Part shown: piece by piece, positions 58,152 to 64,000 of the stretch
How the letters are laid out: the number at the start of each line of letters is the position of its first letter
How positions within the stretch are numbered: position 1 is the stretch's first letter
Source: Ricinus communis
Taxonomy: Eukaryota > Streptophyta > Magnoliopsida > Malpighiales > Euphorbiaceae
Length of the DNA stretch: 64,000 bases
Assembly (NCBI RefSeq): GCF_019578655.1
Contig: NC_063264.1
Span: 6,613,213-6,677,212 of the forward strand
Direction of reading: 5' to 3'
Position numbers and translations under genes: made by a program
Notes under the pieces: generated by a model
What the model was told of the DNA's origin: nothing
The model's input: only the letters and a program-made list of their open reading frames with translations
The model's database searches: none

Positions 58152-59342
58152 ATGAAAGTTCTGGCCGCAGCTCCTTCTCTATATAAGGCCTTTTCTCCTC
58201 CTTTCTCTTCTCTCCACAAGCCTTTCTTATCTCCACAAGTTTCTTCTTCGATTCTCCCTCTATCCAACCATCTCTATAGCATTTCTTCTATGGCTGCTTG
58301 TGTCGACACTCCAAGAACAGATACCTCTAAACTTTCTCGCGATCCAAACAGGCCACAGTCTCAAACTGATCATCACCATGACAATTCTTTCAGCAAGTAT
58401 GTGAAAAATTATTGTCGACCCAGTTTCTCCGATCATGTTTCTTGCATACCCGTTTCCAAGAATCACATTAAAACTCTGCATACACGTCCAGTTCTTGAAG
58501 ACCGAGATCAGGATCAAGAAATTGAGGCTAAAGAAGATCCATGGCTTAAAATGCAAGAAGAAGCAAGATTAGATGTTGACCAAGAACCAATTTTATCTAG
58601 CTACTATTTCACATCAATTCTTTCCCAGGCATCACTGGAAAGGGCTTTGGCAAATCATCTAGCTATAAAGCTAAGTAACTCGAGCCTTCCCACTAGCACT
58701 CTTTTTGACATCTTTATTGGAGTCCTTGAAGAGAATCAAGATATAATTGATTCTGTAAAGGCAGATTTGAGAGCTGTTAAAGAAAGAGATCCAGCTTGCA
58801 TAAGTTATGTTCACTGTTTCTTGAATTTTAAAGGTTTCCTTTCTTGCCAAGCGCATAGAATAGCACATAAATTGTGGACACAAGGCAGGACGGTTTTGGC
58901 TATATTGATACAAAACAGAGTATCCGAAGCATTTGCAGTTGATATACATCCAGGAGCTAAAATTGGGCAAGGGATATTACTTGATCATGCTACAGGAGTA
59001 GTTGTGGGAGAGACTGCTGTGATTGGGAATAATGTGTCAATTCTGCATAATGTTACACTAGGTGGAACAGGAAAGACTAGTGGTGACAGGCATCCAAAGA
59101 TTGGCGATGGGGTTTTGATTGGGGCTGGAACTTGTATTTTGGGTAACATTAAGATTGGTGATGGGGCAAAGATTGGAGCATGTTCAGTGGTGCTGAAGGA
59201 TGTTCCAGCCAGGACTACTGCAGTTGGAAATCCTGCTAGATTGATTGGAGGGAAAGAAAATCCAACTAAGCTTGATAAGATTCCAAGTTTTACAATGGAT
59301 CATACTTCACATATACACGAGTGGTCTGATTATGTTATTTAA
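58152..59342 (+). CDS. SAT: Serine O-acetyltransferase, organellar type, intronless
   Basis: A single uninterrupted 396-codon frame. Residues 1 to about 70 are Ser-rich and basic, a likely plastid or mitochondrial transit peptide; a second ATG (MAACVDTPR, residue 47) could start a shorter form. The plant SATase N-domain follows (DPWLKMQEEARLDVDQEPIL, then SSYYFTSILSQASLERALAN). The left-handed beta-helix acetyltransferase domain comes next (AVDIHPGAKIGQGILLDHAT, GVVVGETAVIGNNVSILHNV, GDRHPKIGDGVLIGAG), with the conserved DH pair. The C-terminus ends in Ile (HEWSDYVI), the tail that inserts into O-acetylserine (thiol) lyase to form the cysteine synthase complex. The enzyme makes O-acetylserine from serine and acetyl-CoA, the entry step of cysteine synthesis. 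Lack of introns matches Arabidopsis SERAT2 genes. Confidence 0.96.
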   Translation: MKVLAAAPSLYKAFSPPFSSLHKPFLSPQVSSSILPLSNHLYSISSMAACVDTPRTDTSKLSRDPNRPQSQTDHHHDNSFSKYVKNYCRPSFSDHVSCIPVSKNHIKTLHTRPVLEDRDQDQEIEAKEDPWLKMQEEARLDVDQEPILSSYYFTSILSQASLERALANHLAIKLSNSSLPTSTLFDIFIGVLEENQDIIDSVKADLRAVKERDPACISYVHCFLNFKGFLSCQAHRIAHKLWTQGRTVLAILIQNRVSEAFAVDIHPGAKIGQGILLDHATGVVVGETAVIGNNVSILHNVTLGGTGKTSGDRHPKIGDGVLIGAGTCILGNIKIGDGAKIGACSVVLKDVPARTTAVGNPARLIGGKENPTKLDKIPSFTMDHTSHIHEWSDYVI

Positions 59343-61378
59343 AAGGGAAAAGGGCATTTTCCTACCTGAAAAATTTTTGGTTACTATGTGGTATATGGGA
59401 TTTTGGAGAGAGTATTTATTTATGTTATAATTGAGAACTGAAGTTCTCTTATCAACAAACAGGGCAACCTCTTTTCTAATCTTAGCTAGTGACATATCTT
59501 ACCCTGAGAAAGTAATGCTACATAATATGTGTTGGGGAAGTATGATTTTAATCAAAATAATGATGCTGTTACTCAATTTTATTGCAAATTTTCTTTTCTG
59601 GTTACTTTTCTTTGTGCATCTTTTCTTTCTCTCTTTGTTTCTGAATAGAAGTTGCTGGCATGCATAATGTATTGTTCAAACATATTGCATTCGGGCTGGT
59701 TTGGCATTAAGGATGAAAAAGTATATTTTTAGCCTCAGTTTTTATTGAGTTTCGAAAAGTAAGTAACTTGATACATTTTCCAAAATCAGATATGAGAAAA
59801 ATAATTTATAAGAAAAAAAAAATCAATTATATTGAATTAAAAACTAAATCTGTTTTTCCAATTCCCAACAGCAATGATTAGATCATACCTTACAAATTAA
59901 ACATCCTGATTTGATCGTCACCTGAACGAAGTTCATCTGTTTACTTGTAATGAAGTAAGAGGTTGGGGCGTGCAATCCCTTGGGTGAAGCTCACTTACAA
60001 CTTCAGATGCAAGAACCTGAAAGGTGGCAGATGACTGGTTCTTATCACATTCTTGTCATAATATTTGCTATATAATACAAAGTTTGCAAGCTAAGAACAT
60101 TGCATAATCATTCAGAGATTATACCTCACTCTGATTTCTGCTATACTAGTTATATCGAATGCCAGGAGACAAAAACTTGATTCAAGTAGTTCAACATCTT
60201 TCCATCAGTGGCAGAATTTTGTTTATCAACTACACAGTTCTAAGAGCATCTTTACTGATACAAGTGCTTCAAGTAAATACAGGATTATGAATGTTTTAGT
60301 TAAAAGTTACTTCACTGGCATCATACAGGTCTTGGTTCTGAAGATGAAACCAGCACCAGCTTTCCCTGTAAATAGGAAGCAACTCATCTTTTTGGCTTGG
60401 AAAATCAAGATTAAAGAAGAGGGGTTGTGGCATGCTAAATAGAGCTTAGTTACAACAACATGGATGTTGATAAAATGAGTCCAAAGTTAGTTCATGCCAT
60501 ATATTTTTGTGATAAAATTTGTCCCAAAATACAGCTTTAAGCAAGCTAAAAAAATTGCAGAATCATTTAAGGATGTAATGGAAAGATACTGCTATATATA
60601 TATTAACATGGTTAAGTTTAATAATACATTCCAAGAAAGATCTGGTTGAGAATAAATAGAAACTTTAATTTATCAAATTAACTCAATTTGTGAGCTAGAA
60701 ATTGGTTGACTCATAGGTGGAATAGAATGGCTTCCATACTGGAGCAGAGCACCCGGAAAAAGGGCAAAATAAACAGAGAGAATGGCTATTGATTGGGCAA
60801 TCCTTAGGCCCACATAAGAGCCATAAAAGTTGATAATTCCTCAAGTCCAACATAGGATGGACCGACTTCTTTAATTAATTGGGTTAGGCTATGACAAATA
60901 TTATATTATGTTGAATAATCTGGCTTATGTTATATGCTTGGGTGTAATGTGCTAGATTACATAGTAAGGTGAAGTTCATCATGTAACCTGACATTTCTTT
61001 TTTCAAAAAAAGTTTTTGGTTTTGGCTTGTTGAGATTGTACGAGGTGTTTATTTTATTGCATATATTAGTTGTTAGTGTTAGAGGGATGAGAAACTTTGT
61101 TAGTTGGGTCACTGTGAATTTTACATTTTCTTTTTCCATTTTTCACTCAATGAAAAATGAGTTCCATGGAATATGGAGGGAGGTCTTGAGCCCTTAATAA
61201 TCCAGAAAGCCCTGAATTGGTTCATTTTATTTTTTAAATGAAGAAAAGCAAGATCCCTTTGTATAGAATACGCAATGAAATTGAGGTTATTTATTGAATC
61301 ATTTTTCAAGAAAAGAAAAATAATACAGGTGATTACCAGTAACTAGGGATTTATCAGCTGAGATTCCAATTTATATTA
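59343..61378. other. 3' flank of the SAT gene and intergenic DNA
   Basis: Probable 3' UTR to about 59,700. No other gene recognised up to the foldback element. Confidence 0.45.
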
Positions 61379-62126
61379 GGCAAAAGGTATAAATACACCT
61401 TTCAATTTTTTTGGTCAAATCTCAATTAAATTCTTAAATTTTAAGTTGGAACAATTGAGCTTTTAATAAAATAATACGGAACAATTAAGTCCCTCTATAC
61501 AACTCCATTACTACTATCGTTAACTATTTTGGCAAAAAATATAGATAACCTCTTAAACTTTTGAATAAATATTAACTAAGTCCTTAAACTATAAGTTAGA
61601 ATAATTAAACTCTTAAACTAAATAATACATAACAATTAAGCTCCTTTATGTAACTTCGTTACAACTACAATTGATAGCGGCAAATAAAATGACAAACAAT
61701 AGCATAAAGATACCTAGATTATAAAATCTATTTCTTTTATATTTTTAAGAAATAATACAAAATAAAATTAATACAAAAATTAAAACAATTATTTCAACAA
61801 AAAAGAAAGATAAAACTTACGTGTGAAAAAATGAAAGAGTTAAGATAAAATCTAGGCGTGAAAAATATAAATCATTTAGTTTAAGTGCTTAATTGTTCCA
61901 GCTTATAGTTTAAGGGTTTAATTGAGATTTAGACAAAAAATTTAAAGAGTTATCCCATATCATTTGCCAAAATAGTTATCGGCAAAAGCAATGAAATTGC
62001 ATAGAAAGGCTTAATTGTCCCGTATTATTTAATTTAAGTATTTAATTCTTCCGACTTAAAGTTTAAAACTTTAATTAAAATTTAACCAAAATTTGAAGAG
62101 TTATGCATAATTTTTACCTTTATATT
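61379..62126. mobile_element. Foldback element with long inverted repeats, each arm internally duplicated
   Basis: The left arm (about 61385-61670) has the order AAATCTCAATTAAA, TAAGTTGGAACAATT, AACAATTAAGTCC, AACTATTTTGGCAAA, then a second similar block. The right arm (about 61880-62120) carries the same blocks inverted (CTTAATTGTTCCAGCTTATA, TTTAATTGAGATTTA, TTTGCCAAAATAGTTATC, GCTTAATTGTCCCGTATTAT). So four copies of a roughly 130-bp unit are arranged two against two. No coding capacity; ends and target duplication are not resolved. Confidence 0.75.
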
Positions 62127-63282
62127 AACTAATAACCCAATAGAGACCGGACTACAAGAAGACAAGGTATCATGCCATTATTTATCTTAAATCATAGGAT
62201 CTCAGATTACTAAAAATGTGTTTTCTCTAATCATTCTCTATATAAATAACAACATGTAATATATATGCAAGTTTAATTTGATATATATTTCAAGTTAAGT
62301 AAGGTTTTAAAAATTTAAATTTGAAATTAATTTAAATTATTAAATTAAGTTTATATATATATATATATATATATCCCTCTCCACATCAAACTCTCTTTTT
62401 TAAAAAAGATATTTAAGGAGAGGCTAAAAATCCTAAAACAGACAACAGCTACACTTTTTCTTTTTTTTTACTTTGAATAAACTCTTAATTTCTTTATTCT
62501 TTAATAATTTTTATATTGAAAAAGGAAGAGTATTTTGATGAGAGTGGAATAATAAATCTAAATTCTTACTTCCTCACTATAAAATGAGATTTATTTTGCA
62601 TTATTCAAGGGCTGTATTTTTAACTGCACACAGAAGAAAATTTTGTTTTGTTATTCAACTTTGCTGACAATTGCTACACTCTTCTCAGAGGAATTCACGT
62701 AGCTGTTAAAACCATGTGGCTACCAAATGTGAGGAATTCCAAAATAGCTGCAGTCAAGCCTGCCCGTCATCCCTCGTCAGGGAAGGAACCAATTCAAACT
62801 TGAAAGCTACACTTATTACAAACTCCCATTAGAGAGGTTTTTGGTTGAATATATATATATATATATAATGCAATTGCCAATTTGCTGTTGGATTCTTTCA
62901 TGTTCATCCTCCTAAATATTACTACCAAACTGGGTGAATGTCAATGCCGTTTTTGTATAGTTTAATGCAAATTTATTTCCTTAGTAATTGCATATCTTAC
63001 TTAGTTTAAGAAAACACTAAGGTAGGTTTTAGCGCCTTGCTTGCTTTTTTTCTTCTGATCAAGTTGCCTGACAGCCCGAGTTTTGGACTTATGACCTCAC
63101 TTTTAATTATCTACAGGAGTATTAATCATCTGAAGTTTAATGCACGATTAGAATTAAATTTAACAAATATTTTCTGAATAGAAATTCCATCAAGGTCAAG
63201 CAATAGACAGAATTTGATTAGAAAGTAAAACTAGAATCACCTATGAGATACTAAATGTATTTTCCTGTTTATCCTGTTTCAG
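62127..63282. other. Intergenic, no upstream P450 exon found
   Basis: AT-rich, with (TA)n at 62352-62374 and 62849-62867. I looked for the first exon of a P450 and saw none. Confidence 0.5.
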
Positions 63283-63857
63283 GACATATTCGTTGCAGGC
63301 AGCGAGACATCATCAACAACAGTGGAATGGGCGGTGTCCGAAATGCTGAAGAATCCAAGACTGCTGGAAAAGGCACAAGCAGAGGTAAGAAAGGTCTATA
63401 GTAAAAAAAGAAATTTAGATGAAACAGACTTTCATGAATTAGATTGCTTAAAGTTAGTAATCAAAGAAACATTGAGATTACATCCTCCTGCTTCATTGCT
63501 GATTCCAAGAGAATGTAACGAGACGTGAGATTAATGGGTATGAAATACCAGAAAAATCCAAAGTCATTGTTAATGCATGGGCGCTAGGAAGGGATCCAAA
63601 TCATTGGGCTGAAGCTGAAGCATTCAATCCAGAGAGATTTATAGGTAGTTCCGTCGACTACAAAGGGAACAGTTTTGAATATATAAACATTTGGTGCTGG
63701 AAGGAGGATTTGCCCTGGCATGTTGTTCGGCATAGCTAATGTTGAACTTCCACTTGCACAATTTTTATACCATTTTGATTGGAAACTTCCTGATGGGCAG
63801 AAACTTGAACTACTTGACATGCCTGAATCTCGCCGTCTCAGTTGGAAGAAAGAATGA
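63283..63857 (+). pseudogene. Cytochrome P450 (CYP71 type) orphan last exon, frameshifted
   Basis: Begins directly after an acceptor-like CAG at the usual CYP71 intron position with DIFVAGSETSSTTVEWAVSE (I-helix, AGxET oxygen-activation motif). Then come [18 protein letters not shown] (K-helix ExxR), NPERF (PERF motif) and, in another frame, [10 protein letters not shown] with the heme-ligand Cys, ending LSWKKE and TGA at 63855-63857. Two lesions: a two-base loss near 63526, where NET is followed by a TGA, and a one-base gain near 63687 before FGAG. Exon 1, with membrane anchor and substrate-recognition sites 1-3, is absent in the 3.9 kb upstream. The sequence is of the 71D/726A kind; this is tentative. 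It cannot make an enzyme as it stands. Confidence 0.9.
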
Positions 63858-64000
63858 TCTGCAATTGATCCCTGTTCCATATCATCCGCCATCCCTTTAA
63901 CCAGATGATCTCCACTTTCATATCATCTAGAGCAAAACGGAGGCTGTCTCTTCCATTTCAGTTTAATTAGACTTTTAATATTTCAATAAAGATTTTCCAA
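63858..64000. other. 3' flank of the P450 remnant
   Basis: Contains an AATAAA-like signal near 63985. No gene. Confidence 0.4.

Noticed and set aside
1..64000. CRISPR arrays, bacterial operons, ribosome binding sites
   Set aside because: The window is plant nuclear DNA. Repeats seen are microsatellites, transposon parts or coding repeats, none with CRISPR spacing.
1..64000. tRNA and rRNA genes
   Set aside because: I looked for tRNA-like B-box stretches and rRNA signatures by eye and found none that I could fold. A tRNA scan would settle it.

Overview
The window is a piece of a flowering-plant (eudicot) nuclear genome. It is AT-rich and intron-containing, with a nuclear gene for a plastid ribosomal protein, an 11S seed globulin, a BURP protein, a phytocyanin-like early nodulin protein, a MIR156 hairpin and plant retrotransposons. 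The flavour of the proteins fits Malpighiales, perhaps Euphorbiaceae; that is inference and no database was searched. CDS models were assembled by eye from splice sites and reading frames. Several genes carry single-base breaks, which could be real decay or errors in a draft sequence.

Region 1-20.7 kb is a gene graveyard. Three decayed relatives of one LRR receptor kinase family lie on the minus strand (0.3-1.24, 10.97-11.32 and 11.7-14.63 kb). With them are a broken aconitase copy (2.1-2.64 kb), an RNase H-like scrap (5.4-5.7 kb), a complete Ty1/copia element with LTRs, target duplication, primer site and broken ORFs (5.86-10.37 kb), a 2-kb AT-rich element with terminal inverted repeats and a 9-bp target duplication (15.37-17.33 kb), and a hAT element with an 8-bp target duplication (18.26-20.70 kb). 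The left part of the hAT element is a 1.4-kb palindrome. Related sequences elsewhere in the window show what the two DNA-element sites looked like before insertion.

Region 21-37 kb holds a BURP-domain gene with 14 tandem 12-13-residue repeats (minus), a MIR156/157 hairpin (minus), an early nodulin-like gene (plus), and a six-exon BAH plus double-Agenet chromatin-reader gene (plus) with a small transposon-like insertion in intron 3.

Region 37-49 kb holds a five-exon pectinesterase (minus), a four-exon legumin (minus) with a seed-type promoter but a frameshift and a GC splice donor, and the three-exon plastid uS10 gene (plus).

Region 49-64 kb is mostly AT-rich intergenic DNA. It contains an intronless serine acetyltransferase gene (58.15-59.34 kb), a foldback element (61.4-62.1 kb) and an orphan last exon of a CYP71-type cytochrome P450 with two frameshifts. 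The genes do not form an operon or pathway. The seed theme shared by legumin and possibly BURP (RY motifs in both promoters) is the only functional link I can see. I found no unknown multi-gene system; the most unusual structures are the palindromic hAT element, the AT-rich inverted-repeat element and the BURP repeat array.
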